Source: JBAYNW01 sp041678605 (lineage in GTDB: Bacteria > Cyanobacteriota > Vampirovibrionia > Gastranaerophilales > Gastranaerophilaceae). Taken from it: 26,886 nucleotides of DNA. How positions within the stretch are numbered: position 1 is the first letter of the stretch; the number at the start of each line of letters is the position of its first letter. Shown one piece after another: positions 6,407 through 13,547 of the stretch. The translations under genes and the position numbers were made by a program. Where the stretch lies: positions 1 to 26,886 of the forward strand of contig JBAYNW010000022.1 of the NCBI GenBank assembly GCA_041678605.1, in the 5' to 3' direction. A model generated the notes under the pieces. It ran no database searches and was not told where the DNA came from. It was given only the letters and a program-made list of their open reading frames with translations.

Positions 6407-8998
6407 TTAGAATTTTTTTAATCTGGCGTAAGTTGCGTCCATAGCTTTCTTGCCCAATTTACCGAAATCTATTGTATACATCGTGCTTTCACCTATCTGC
6501 GTAACTTCCTCAATATGCCCTACGCCGAGTTTTTCATGAAAAACCCTCTCTCCGGCGTTGAAAAAATACGGGACGGATGATAATTTTTCCTGTTCTTTTA
6601 GTTTTTCCTCGGCTTCTTGTTTTCTTTTTTCTTCAAGCATACGTTTAATTGCGTTGTCTTTAAAAAATTCGTCAATTTTTTCTTTTTCGGCGGCCACATT
6701 TTTCTGATTTTTATTTAAAATAATACGGCTTGGAGATTTATTGCTATTGGGCTGGTAAGCCCGATCTACTTTGCCATTATTTATTCTGTTTCCTGTTTCC
6801 CGTTCCCAGTTCCCCCTTTTAGACGGGGCCACAAAATCTTTTCCAAACCCGTCCCGAGGCTTTATGTAACCGTATTTGTCAGAGGGCGTCGAAGGCGTCT
6901 TGTTAACATTTACACCCTTAATTTTATTAACCGCACTCTTGAAAGTATTTTGGGTGGATACATTGTCTGAATATGAACTTTCGAGAAGGTCCTTAGGGAT
7001 TTCTTCCAAAAACCTGCTTGAGTTGTAGTATTTGTACTCGCCCCACATTTGGCGGCGTTTTGCACTCGACAGATACAAAGTTTCCTCCGCTCTGGTAACG
7101 CCCACGTACATTAATCTGCGTTCTTCTTCAAGCTCGGATGCGGATGCAAACGTTCTTTGATGGGGAAAAATTCCTTCCTCCAGTCCGGCAAGAAACACGA
7201 CCGGAAATTCCAGTCCTTTTGCAGAGTGCAAAGTCATTAGAGTTACGTTGTTTGAAATATTTTCAAGTCCGTCGATATCTGAAACAAGTGCAACCTGAGA
7301 TAAAAATTCGCCCAGAATGTTGTTTAAATCTTCCGGTTCAAATTCGCCCGCAACGTTCACCAATTCCTGCAAGTTGTCAATTCTTGACTCATTTTCCGGA
7401 GTTTTTTCCTCGTTTAATTCTCTCAAATATCCGCTTCTTTCAATTACAAGTGCAATAAATTCTCTCAAATTGTACTTATTTTGCACCGATTTTAAACCTG
7501 AAATTAAATCGGTAAACTTCTTTAGCTTTTTTTTGGTTTTTGAATTTATGCTTTCAACTTCATCAAGCACTAAAACAGCTTCAAATAAGCTTATATCTTT
7601 ATCGTTGGCTATCGCTTGAAGATTTTTTATAGTAGTTTCGCCGATTGCACGTTTTGGAACATTTACAATCCTTTTGAAACTCTGCGAATCATGCGGGTTA
7701 TAAATCAATTTTAAATACGCAACGATATCCTTAATCTCTTTTCTGTCGTAGAATTTCAGCCCACCGTAAATTCTATATGGAATCGCATGTGCTATGCAGG
7801 CTTCTTCAATCGCACGGGACTGGGCGTTTGTCCTGTAAAGCACAGCAAATTTATTATAATCTTCACCTGCATTTTTAATTGTTTGAGCTATGTAATTCGC
7901 CTCATCAGCTTCATCCTGAGCCTCAAAGTACTGAATTTTTTCTCCCTTGCCTTTTTGAGAGTAAAGCACTTTTTCTACCCGCTCCTCGTTATTTTCAATA
8001 ATCGCATTTGCGACATTCAGGATATTTTCGGTCGAGCGGTAATTTTGTTCAAGCTTAATCACGGCTGTATCCTTGAAATCACGTTTAAAGTTTAAAATAA
8101 TTCTGAAGTCCGCCCCCCTCCAGCTGTAAATTGACTGGTCAACATCGCCTACGACACAAAGTGAACGGTGGGTTGAACGGTCGAATGGTTGAACAGTCGA
8201 ATGGTTTTCTGAATCAAACTTTTCAACTTTTCGACTTATCGACTTATCAACTTCTGTTTCCTCATTATTCGTATAGAGCATTTTGACTAAAGAATACTGT
8301 GCCGGATTTGTGTCTTGAAATTCATCAACCAGAACATGTTTAAATCTTGAAAAATATTTTTCCCGCACTTCCGGACATTTTTCCAGAAGTTTTACGGCAA
8401 GCATAAGCATATCGTCAAAATCAATTGCATTATTGTTGTTTAGGCTGTTTTCGTATTCCTCAAACACTGATGCGACTTTTTGTGACTTAAAATCCCTTGC
8501 AAAAGTCGAAAAACTGAAAGCGTCCTGCATTTTGTTCTTTGCGTTTGAAATAATTGTTTTAATATATTTCGGAGCATAAATTTTATCATCAAGATTAAGT
8601 TTTTTTATTGCGGACTTTATTACCGCCATTGAATCCTGCTCATCGTAAATCGTAAAATTTTTGTCCAATTTTTTGCCGGACTGAAATGCAAAATTTTCGA
8701 CATCCTGACGCAAAATTCGTCCGCAAATACTGTGAAAAGTTCCTACCCACATGTATTTGACAACTTCTTCACCCAACATTGAGGCGAGTCTTTCTCTCAT
8801 TTCTCTGGCGGCTTTATTTGTAAAAGTCACCGCTAAAATCTCTCCGGCTCTGACTCCGGATTGTATCAGATAAGCAATTCTGGACGTCAAAACGCGGGTC
8901 TTTCCGCTGCCCGCACCCGCCAAAATAAGCAGGGTTCCTTGAATGTTTTTAACCGCCTTCAACTGCTCTTGGTTAAGATTTTCTAAAATATTTTCCAT
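6407..8998 (-). CDS. pcrA: UvrD/PcrA-type superfamily 1 DNA helicase
   Basis: An 863-residue SF1A helicase, longer than the usual 720-780. Walker A GAGSGKT is at 28-34, motif II VDEFQDTN at 224-231, motif III GDVDQSIYSWRG from 284, followed by QNYRST, VTLMTLHSAKGLEF and YVGVTRAEETLYL. The C-terminal 55 residues match the Tudor-like domain that links PcrA to RNA polymerase. Known role: 3'-5' unwinding in excision and mismatch repair, and clearing of replication-transcription conflicts. Oddities: residues about 250-277 are encoded by two octamer repeat families and separate motifs II and III, which are normally close; residues about 728-739 in the linker are encoded by a GGGAAC-type heptamer run. 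Both inserts keep the frame, so the protein is probably functional. pcrA and uvrD cannot be told apart strictly. Confidence 0.96.
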   Translation of the reverse strand: MENILENLNQEQLKAVKNIQGTLLILAGAGSGKTRVLTSRIAYLIQSGVRAGEILAVTFTNKAAREMRERLASMLGEEVVKYMWVGTFHSICGRILRQDVENFAFQSGKKLDKNFTIYDEQDSMAVIKSAIKKLNLDDKIYAPKYIKTIISNAKNKMQDAFSFSTFARDFKSQKVASVFEEYENSLNNNNAIDFDDMLMLAVKLLEKCPEVREKYFSRFKHVLVDEFQDTNPAQYSLVKMLYTNNEETEVDKSISRKVEKFDSENHSTVQPFDRSTHRSLCVVGDVDQSIYSWRGADFRIILNFKRDFKDTAVIKLEQNYRSTENILNVANAIIENNEERVEKVLYSQKGKGEKIQYFEAQDEADEANYIAQTIKNAGEDYNKFAVLYRTNAQSRAIEEACIAHAIPYRIYGGLKFYDRKEIKDIVAYLKLIYNPHDSQSFKRIVNVPKRAIGETTIKNLQAIANDKDISLFEAVLVLDEVESINSKTKKKLKKFTDLISGLKSVQNKYNLREFIALVIERSGYLRELNEEKTPENESRIDNLQELVNVAGEFEPEDLNNILGEFLSQVALVSDIDGLENISNNVTLMTLHSAKGLEFPVVFLAGLEEGIFPHQRTFASASELEEERRLMYVGVTRAEETLYLSSAKRRQMWGEYKYYNSSRFLEEIPKDLLESSYSDNVSTQNTFKSAVNKIKGVNVNKTPSTPSDKYGYIKPRDGFGKDFVAPSKRGNWERETGNRINNGKVDRAYQPNSNKSPSRIILNKNQKNVAAEKEKIDEFFKDNAIKRMLEEKRKQEAEEKLKEQEKLSSVPYFFNAGERVFHEKLGVGHIEEVTQIGESTMYTIDFGKLGKKAMDATYARLKKF
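6785..6816. repeat. Heptamer repeat inside helicase gene
   Basis: On the minus strand the units are GGGAACT, GGGAACG, GGAAACA, GGAAACA, coding part of the linker (GNWERETGN). Related to the intergenic GGGAAAT run at 975-1002. Confidence 0.75.
8171..8251. repeat. Octamer repeats inside helicase gene
   Basis: On the minus strand: GTTGATAA, GTCGATAA, GTCGAAAA, GTTGAAAA, then after about 17 bases ATTCGACT, GTTCAACC, ATTCGACC, GTTCAACC. The first set is the complement of the family at 1012-1035, the second matches 246-285 and 6249-6280. The frame stays open throughout. Confidence 0.85.
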
Positions 8999-9024
8999 TC
9001 CCCTATTCCCAAATTAATTTTTTG

Positions 9025-9043
9025 TGTTACAATTATCGTAACA
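9025..9043. promoter_or_regulatory. Palindrome in divergent intergenic region
   Basis: TGTTAC-N7-GTAACA, a perfect 6-bp inverted repeat in the 81-base gap between the divergent helicase and DprA-like genes. It overlaps -10-like hexamers on both strands (TACAAT on plus, GATAAT on minus). It could be an operator for a repressor; which protein binds is not known. Confidence 0.45.
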
Positions 9044-9079
9044 GAAAAATAGTGTTTTTTAAAGAGTAAGGTAAGAAAA

Positions 9080-9664
9080 ATGGCAGAAATGAATTTTGAC
9101 AAACAAAATGACGAAAAGGAACAACAATCCTCGATTATGGTTCCCATGGACGATTTAGACAGCATTTCGGAAGAAAATGCCGATACTGTCGACGAATTGG
9201 CAATGGAATTGGCAACTATCCAGCAATCAGCTAAAAGAATTGCGATAATCGGAAGCAGAAACCTGCCGATTACTCACCAGCAACTGATAGAAACACTTGC
9301 GACAGCACTTGTAAAACAAGGTAACACCATTATAACTTCAGGCGGCTCTTCGGGGACAAACGCTGCTGCAATCAGAGGTGCAATGAAAGCCAATCCTGAT
9401 AAATTAAAAGTTATTTTGCCTCAAACAATTGGCCAACAACCTTCGGATGTTCAAGATCAGCTTATCGGCGTTCCTAATATTGTTGAACACTCCGACAGGG
9501 CCATGATGACTCTGGCTGATGCCTCAAGAGTGTGCAACAGAGAGATTATTGACGATTGCAATCAACTCATTTGCTTCCTTTCGCACACCAGCAAAACCCT
9601 TCATAAGGCCGTCGAGTACGCCGAAGAAGGCTATAAAGTTATTACCGTATTTTACCTAGATTAA
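9080..9664 (+). CDS. DprA/SLOG-like Rossmann-fold protein
   Basis: A 194-residue protein. After a charged N-terminal extension of about 50 residues comes a Rossmann-like fold of the DprA/LOG group: AIIGSRNLP at about 54-62, then NTIITSGGSSGTNAAAIRGA, which matches the nucleotide-binding glycine-rich turn. The C-terminal half (ASRVCNREIIDDCNQLICF ... VITVFYLD) resembles the short cyanobacterial proteins annotated as DNA recombination-mediator protein A. DprA itself loads RecA on single-stranded DNA during transformation, but this protein lacks DprA's other domains, so a DNA role is unproven; binding of a small nucleotide ligand is an alternative. The start is supported by AAGG eight bases upstream. 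The next gene begins six bases after its stop. Confidence 0.85.
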   Translation: MAEMNFDKQNDEKEQQSSIMVPMDDLDSISEENADTVDELAMELATIQQSAKRIAIIGSRNLPITHQQLIETLATALVKQGNTIITSGGSSGTNAAAIRGAMKANPDKLKVILPQTIGQQPSDVQDQLIGVPNIVEHSDRAMMTLADASRVCNREIIDDCNQLICFLSHTSKTLHKAVEYAEEGYKVITVFYLD

Positions 9665-9669
9665 TAACA

Positions 9670-10884
9670 ATGAATAATGAGTACGTAAAAAAGCTTACGG
9701 GAAAAAACCCTAACGATTTTGAGTTTGCAGCGGCTCATATAATAAACAATTCTGATGTTGAAGCCTTTTCTGCACTTGTTGCACAGGGCGATTTTTTATT
9801 TGATTTTATCAAAAAAAATGTTGAAAAAAGACTTTTGGCGGTTGTAAACGGGCAAAATTATAAAAATCTGCTTGCTTTTTTAAAAATTTATTCTCCGGAT
9901 TATGAGGATTTTATTGTTTTTTCGCTTGTAAAATTTGCCGATGAAGATTTAACGGATGAAATGCTTGAATTGCTTGAAAACGGCACAGAAGAGCAAAAAG
10001 CTTATGCTGCAAAGTATTTTTCGCATATTAATGATACTTTGGCGGTTGATTTTTTGAGAAAATATTCCTATTCCGATTTTGACCCGCTTGCACTTAACTG
10101 TGCCGAGGCACTTTCCAAAATGAAGGATGAATTTTCTTACAACTTTGCGTTGGAAAAAATAAAATCAGATGATGAATTTGAAAAACTTTCCGCCGTGAGA
10201 TTTTTAAGTGCCTACAAGGATAAAAGAGCTTTGGGTATGCTTTTTGAAGCTATGAAAAAATCTTCCATGCCTGAAAATACCGCTTCTGAAATTTGTTATT
10301 TGCAAAGTTTTCTTGAATTGTTGGACACAGAATTCAAGAATGACACGGTTTTGGCTATAAATCATATCCTCAACGGGCTTGGTGAAATAATTCTGCTCGG
10401 ACAGCTTTTTGATTTTCAGCTTTTTGAGGTGATTGAAAAATTAATCGGGATTCAAGGGGCAAATGACAGCAGAATTGCCCTTACTTTGCTTAATGCTAAG
10501 TTGAAATTCGAACAGTTGACTGAAAATGAGGAATATATTTTTGACGAGGATAAAAACACCAAGTCGGAAGTTTATGAAATAAAAAGCCTTCTGAATTCGC
10601 AAAGTGAGAGATTTTGGGAGGAACAAAAAAAATTATTTCAAAATGAATTGCAAGAAGAAAGCGAATTTGTGTTTTCCGCACTTGAATTAGTCCAAGAACT
10701 TGCTCTGACGGAAGCTTTGGGCAAATTAAAATTGCTTTTGAATTCGACAAACCAGACAATAATTTTAAAAACAGTTGAAGTCATAAAAGCTTTGGGTAAG
10801 GTGGCGGAAATCGACAAAAATAAGGTTTTGGAAAAAATTTCAGATGAAAATATTAAGGCGATAATTTTAAGCTGTTTCTCTTAA
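9670..10884 (+). CDS. HEAT-like repeat protein of unknown function
   Basis: A 404-residue, all-helical, acidic and Leu/Glu/Lys-rich protein with no signal peptide or membrane segment. Repeated helical pairs such as NGTEEQKAYAAKYFSHI, FDPLALNCAEALSKM, DDEFEKLSAVRFLSAYKD and TIILKTVEVIKALGK fit HEAT or Armadillo-type repeats, which serve as protein-binding scaffolds. No catalytic motif is visible. It begins six bases after the DprA/SLOG-like gene and has no clear Shine-Dalgarno of its own, so translational coupling is likely and the two proteins may act together. Its last 18 bases overlap the end of hicB on the other strand. Confidence 0.8.
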   Translation: MNNEYVKKLTGKNPNDFEFAAAHIINNSDVEAFSALVAQGDFLFDFIKKNVEKRLLAVVNGQNYKNLLAFLKIYSPDYEDFIVFSLVKFADEDLTDEMLELLENGTEEQKAYAAKYFSHINDTLAVDFLRKYSYSDFDPLALNCAEALSKMKDEFSYNFALEKIKSDDEFEKLSAVRFLSAYKDKRALGMLFEAMKKSSMPENTASEICYLQSFLELLDTEFKNDTVLAINHILNGLGEIILLGQLFDFQLFEVIEKLIGIQGANDSRIALTLLNAKLKFEQLTENEEYIFDEDKNTKSEVYEIKSLLNSQSERFWEEQKKLFQNELQEESEFVFSALELVQELALTEALGKLKLLLNSTNQTIILKTVEVIKALGKVAEIDKNKVLEKISDENIKAIILSCFS

Positions 10885-11229
10885 TTTTTCGTCCAATACT
10901 TCGTCGATGAACTTGTTTAGGCTTTTACCCTTTCTTTGAGCTCTTTTCACCAGTTTATAATGTTTTTCGGGTGTGGTCCTGTATGTAATACTCCCTTTAA
11001 AATTAATTACATTTAAAGGTTCGGGAATTAAAGTGTTATCTTTCAACATGGCATTTAAATGGCATCTTAATGCATCTTTTATCATGGAAGTTGCCTCTCC
11101 TAAAGTATCCCCGTGGGACATGCAACCGTCTAACTCAGCAATAGAGGCAACATAGCAACCATCTTCATCGCTCCATTTTATGGCGTAAGACCATGGCAAG
11201 TTTAAATAATATTCAAGATTTTTATTCAT
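10867..11229 (-). CDS. hicB: HicB-family antitoxin
   Basis: A 120-residue HicB protein. The N-terminal partial RNase H-like fold carries the family pattern YAIKWSDEDGCYVASIAELDGCMSHGDTLGEA, followed by MIKDALRCHL. The C-terminal 40 residues (about 80-120, RKGKSLNKFIDEVLDEKL) look like a ribbon-helix-helix or similar DNA-binding tail. Known role: it blocks the mRNA interferase HicA and represses the operon. hicA lies upstream and its last bases overlap the start of hicB by eight, the usual hicA-hicB order and coupling. The 3' end overlaps the convergent HEAT-like gene by 18 bases. Confidence 0.93.
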   Translation of the reverse strand: MNKNLEYYLNLPWSYAIKWSDEDGCYVASIAELDGCMSHGDTLGEATSMIKDALRCHLNAMLKDNTLIPEPLNVINFKGSITYRTTPEKHYKLVKRAQRKGKSLNKFIDEVLDEKLRETA

Positions 11230-11446
11230 TTATTGCCTCCTGTATCAGTTTAATTTGGTAGTATTTCATTTCTTTTTTATTTACGACAAGTGTAATGTGT
11301 TTTTTATTTAGCTTGCCGTAGGTGATATGAGACCCCTCTCTGTTAACAACGCTGTAACCAAAATACATTAGTATTTTTTCAGCATCATTACTTGATATTG
11401 GCTTCATGTCTAATATTTTTTGAACTAACTTATCTCTTTTGGTCAT
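11222..11446 (-). CDS. hicA: HicA-family mRNA interferase toxin
   Basis: A 74-residue HicA protein with a double-stranded RNA-binding-like fold. The catalytic His is His40 in NREGSHITYG, the standard G-S-H motif. The N-terminus (KRDKLVQKILDMKP...SNDAEKIL) matches the longer HicA subgroup, supporting the full-length start at 11446. Known role: it cleaves mRNA when freed from HicB, slowing growth under stress or protecting against phage. The start codon lacks a Shine-Dalgarno and sits six bases after a -10 box, suggesting a leaderless message. Both toxin and antitoxin appear intact. Confidence 0.93.
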   Translation of the reverse strand: MTKRDKLVQKILDMKPISSNDAEKILMYFGYSVVNREGSHITYGKLNKKHITLVVNKKEMKYYQIKLIQEAINE

Positions 11447-11452
11447 ACAATC

Positions 11453-11481
11453 ATGATAGCATAAATGATAGCAAAAGTCAA
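11453..11481 (-). promoter_or_regulatory. hicAB promoter with direct-repeat operator
   Basis: On the minus strand TTGACT (11476-11481), a 17-base spacer, then TATCAT (11453-11458), six bases before the hicA ATG. A 9-bp direct repeat TGCTATCAT occurs twice, three bases apart: one copy in the spacer, the other covering the -10 box. This is a good candidate for HicB autorepression. A transcript from here would be leaderless or nearly so. Confidence 0.65.
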
Positions 11482-11522
11482 GCTAAGGAGAGATTTTTCA
11501 GACAGCCGCCCTTTGTTGAAAA

Positions 11523-12173
11523 CTAGCCCAACTCCCCGTGTTCGTCGGTTCCGCCGGTTTTTATCAGGTTGTATTTGCTCCCTAGTTTTTCAACCGTGTT
11601 TATTGTGTGAAATTTCACAATCCGGCGATGCCTTGCATACGGATAATAAACTTCTATCCCGTCCATGCCCAATTTCACCAAATTGTTTACCAATCGGTCA
11701 AGACTTAGGGTAAAACAGCAGGCAGGGTGAGCCAAAACAGCTAAACCGCCGGCATCATGGATTGCTTTTATAACTCTTTTAGGATGTTTGAAAGAAAAAA
11801 TCCGAACCCAGTCTGCCTCCGTGCCACGCTTAGTTTTTGCACATAAAGCCTGCAGTTCTTTGTTATTCACGTCAACCCCGTACCCGAGCATATGAAGAAA
11901 AACCGTTCCATACCAGCAGTCAAACTCAATTGCAGGAATTACCATTTCCTCTTTTAAAATATCTGTCTGTAAATAGGCGTTAAGCGTGTTGTGGTCAGAA
12001 ATTGCAATGTATTTTAATCCAATGGATTTTGCTTGTGCTACAAGTGTTTCCGCATTTCCATCCCCATCTGAGAAAGTCGAGTGGATGTGCAAATTGACGT
12101 TACTTTCGTAATCTTCTTTTGTAAAAGATTTAATTAATTCTTTGTAATTTTTGTTCATTTCTTGTTTTCGCAT
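11523..12173 (-). CDS. PHP-domain metal-dependent phosphoesterase
   Basis: A 216-residue PHP-domain protein. Metal-binding motifs appear in order: NLHIHSTFSDGDG (His29, His31), AISDHNT, PAIEFDC, VLAHPACCF and a closing GGTDEHG. Family members hydrolyse phosphoesters such as histidinol phosphate, nucleoside 3',5'-bisphosphates or short oligonucleotides, using two or three metal ions; the substrate here is not evident. At 216 residues it is shorter than many (about 270-290) but has the complete motif set. The start could be ATG 12173 or ATG 12158; neither has a strong Shine-Dalgarno. It is divergent from the membrane protein gene at 12227. Confidence 0.88.
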   Translation of the reverse strand: MRKQEMNKNYKELIKSFTKEDYESNVNLHIHSTFSDGDGNAETLVAQAKSIGLKYIAISDHNTLNAYLQTDILKEEMVIPAIEFDCWYGTVFLHMLGYGVDVNNKELQALCAKTKRGTEADWVRIFSFKHPKRVIKAIHDAGGLAVLAHPACCFTLSLDRLVNNLVKLGMDGIEVYYPYARHRRIVKFHTINTVEKLGSKYNLIKTGGTDEHGELG

Positions 12174-12226
12174 TTGTGTATATATTTTATTTATATTAAA
12201 ATATAATAAAACAAACAGGGATAAAT

Positions 12227-13216
12227 GTGTATTTGAATTTAATAAAATCCCTGAAAAACAGTTATGATGGAGAATTAAGGAACATGAGCAAGATTAAAGA
12301 TAGTGTTTGGAGTATTTTTAAGCAGGGCGTGAAGTTATATTTTACAAACTTCGGCAGCTTTTTTAAATATATGGCGTTCCCTGTGTTCGGGCAAATTTTG
12401 GGGATAATTTTAATTCTGACGGCGTCATATTTTTACGCCGTGAATTTACCTAAAATAATTGTGCCGGGTGGAATTTTTGACAATTTTTCAATGATTTTTT
12501 TAGTTTTATTTATAATAATATTGCCCGGCGGGATTGTTTTGATTAAAGCGTTTTGGGATTATCTGGTCGCATATAGTGCCGTAAATTCAATGCTTGAAAA
12601 TATGCTCAAATCAGGCAGGGTGTACGATTTTCACGCCCATAACGAAGTAATTACAAGAAGAAGCGGAAGTTATGGCGTGCTTTGGCTGTTGTTGGCAATT
12701 TTTGCCGCTATCGGTGCTTTCCCGCTTTTTTGGGTAGTTGCGGGAATTTTGTTCGTGTATTTTGTACTAATCTTTCAGGTATTTGCATTTGAACCCGACA
12801 AATCTCCCATAGGCTGTTTTAAAAAGAGTTTGATAATTATTAAAGGGAATTTTGCAAGAACGGTGGGGCTTATGGCCCTTATTGGAGCCTTAACTTACTG
12901 GATTTTGCCTGATTTAATCAAGTTTTTGTTTGAAACAATCAACATTATCGGGTTTTTAGCTATCCCGCTTGACGCTTGGACAAGCCAGCTGCCGATAATT
13001 CAAATGAATAAGCTTCTTCTGCAAACCCCTACGGCCTATCAATTGACTTCGCTTTTAATTGCAAAATCAATTATTACCTTCTTCCTGAGTTATATTATAA
13101 CTTCGCTGACTCTTCCTTTGAGGGTTATTTGCTGGGGACTCTGGTATAAAAATTTGAACAAAGGTGAAGTTAAGCTGGATAAGAGAATATTGGACAGGGC
13201 TGAGGCAAAAGATTAA
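12227..13216 (+). CDS. Polytopic membrane protein of unknown function
   Basis: A 329-residue protein with about six hydrophobic segments (GTG-start numbering): MAFPVFGQILGIILILTASY (about 49-68), FSMIFLVLFIIILPGGIVLI (about 87-106), a 40-residue strongly hydrophobic pair around 150-190, VGLMALIGALTYWILPDLI, and a final segment (IAKSIITFFLSYIITSLTL). It has no signature that names a family. The start is uncertain: GTG 12227 has AGGG at good spacing and follows TATAAT at 12202-12207, while ATG 12284 (MSKIKDSVW) is also plausible. The N-terminus shows a partial internal echo (LIKSLKNSYDGELRN and SVWSIFKQGVKLYFTN). It is divergent from the PHP gene and 49 bases upstream of the zinc-ribbon gene. 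Confidence 0.82.
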   Translation: MYLNLIKSLKNSYDGELRNMSKIKDSVWSIFKQGVKLYFTNFGSFFKYMAFPVFGQILGIILILTASYFYAVNLPKIIVPGGIFDNFSMIFLVLFIIILPGGIVLIKAFWDYLVAYSAVNSMLENMLKSGRVYDFHAHNEVITRRSGSYGVLWLLLAIFAAIGAFPLFWVVAGILFVYFVLIFQVFAFEPDKSPIGCFKKSLIIIKGNFARTVGLMALIGALTYWILPDLIKFLFETINIIGFLAIPLDAWTSQLPIIQMNKLLLQTPTAYQLTSLLIAKSIITFFLSYIITSLTLPLRVICWGLWYKNLNKGEVKLDKRILDRAEAKD

Positions 13217-13230
13217 TGTCTCTCACCCAA

Positions 13231-13260
13231 CCCCTCTCCCGCAAGGGGCGAGGGGAGGAG
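13231..13260 (+). promoter_or_regulatory. Repeat-derived hairpin carrying the Shine-Dalgarno of the next gene
   Basis: CCCCTC-T-CCC, loop GCAA, then GGG-GC-GAGGGG forms a hairpin at 13231-13255; AGGAG follows directly at 13256-13260, five bases before the ATG at 13266. The sequence is of the widespread 'HPTPLPQGARGG'-coding repeat type. Confidence 0.6.
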
Positions 13261-13265
13261 AAAAA

Positions 13266-13496
13266 ATGTTTCGTTGCAAAAACTGCAAATCAATAGATAA
13301 ATTTGAATTAATGTTTTCGCCTGATTATAAGGGTGAAAAAAAATTCGTGCAAAAATACAACAAGAAAAATGACATTGAAATAACCGTGGACGGATACACG
13401 TTTGTGCCGGACTTGGCGTTTATGAACGACCATGCGGTATGCAGATATTGCGGACAGATTTATGTTTGGGACTACGACGTGGTGAACAGCAAATAA
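13266..13496 (+). CDS. Small zinc-ribbon-like protein
   Basis: A 76-residue protein starting at the ATG five bases after AGGAG; a longer frame from 13164 reads through repeat sequence and is not believed. Two CxxC pairs, CKNC at residues 4-7 and CRYC at about 59-62, could bind one zinc ion. Between them are strand-like segments (DIEITVDGYTFVPDLAFMNDHAVC). The function is unknown; proteins of this kind are often small adaptors or transcript-associated factors. It lies 49 bases after the membrane protein gene and 51 before RNase PH. Confidence 0.78.
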   Translation: MFRCKNCKSIDKFELMFSPDYKGEKKFVQKYNKKNDIEITVDGYTFVPDLAFMNDHAVCRYCGQIYVWDYDVVNSK

Positions 13497-13547
13497 GAAA
13501 TAGGCGGAATTCAATTCCGCCAACATGAAATATGAAAGAAGGATAAA

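Noticed and set aside
7138..7458. Open frames opposite pcrA, mutS and pyrH
   Set aside because: They are shadows of strongly conserved genes on the other strand, lacking Shine-Dalgarno sequences and recognisable domains.
13164..13265. Longer N-terminus for the zinc-ribbon protein
   Set aside because: The extra residues come from the end of the preceding gene in another frame and from a repeat; the strong AGGAG before ATG 13266 fixes the start.
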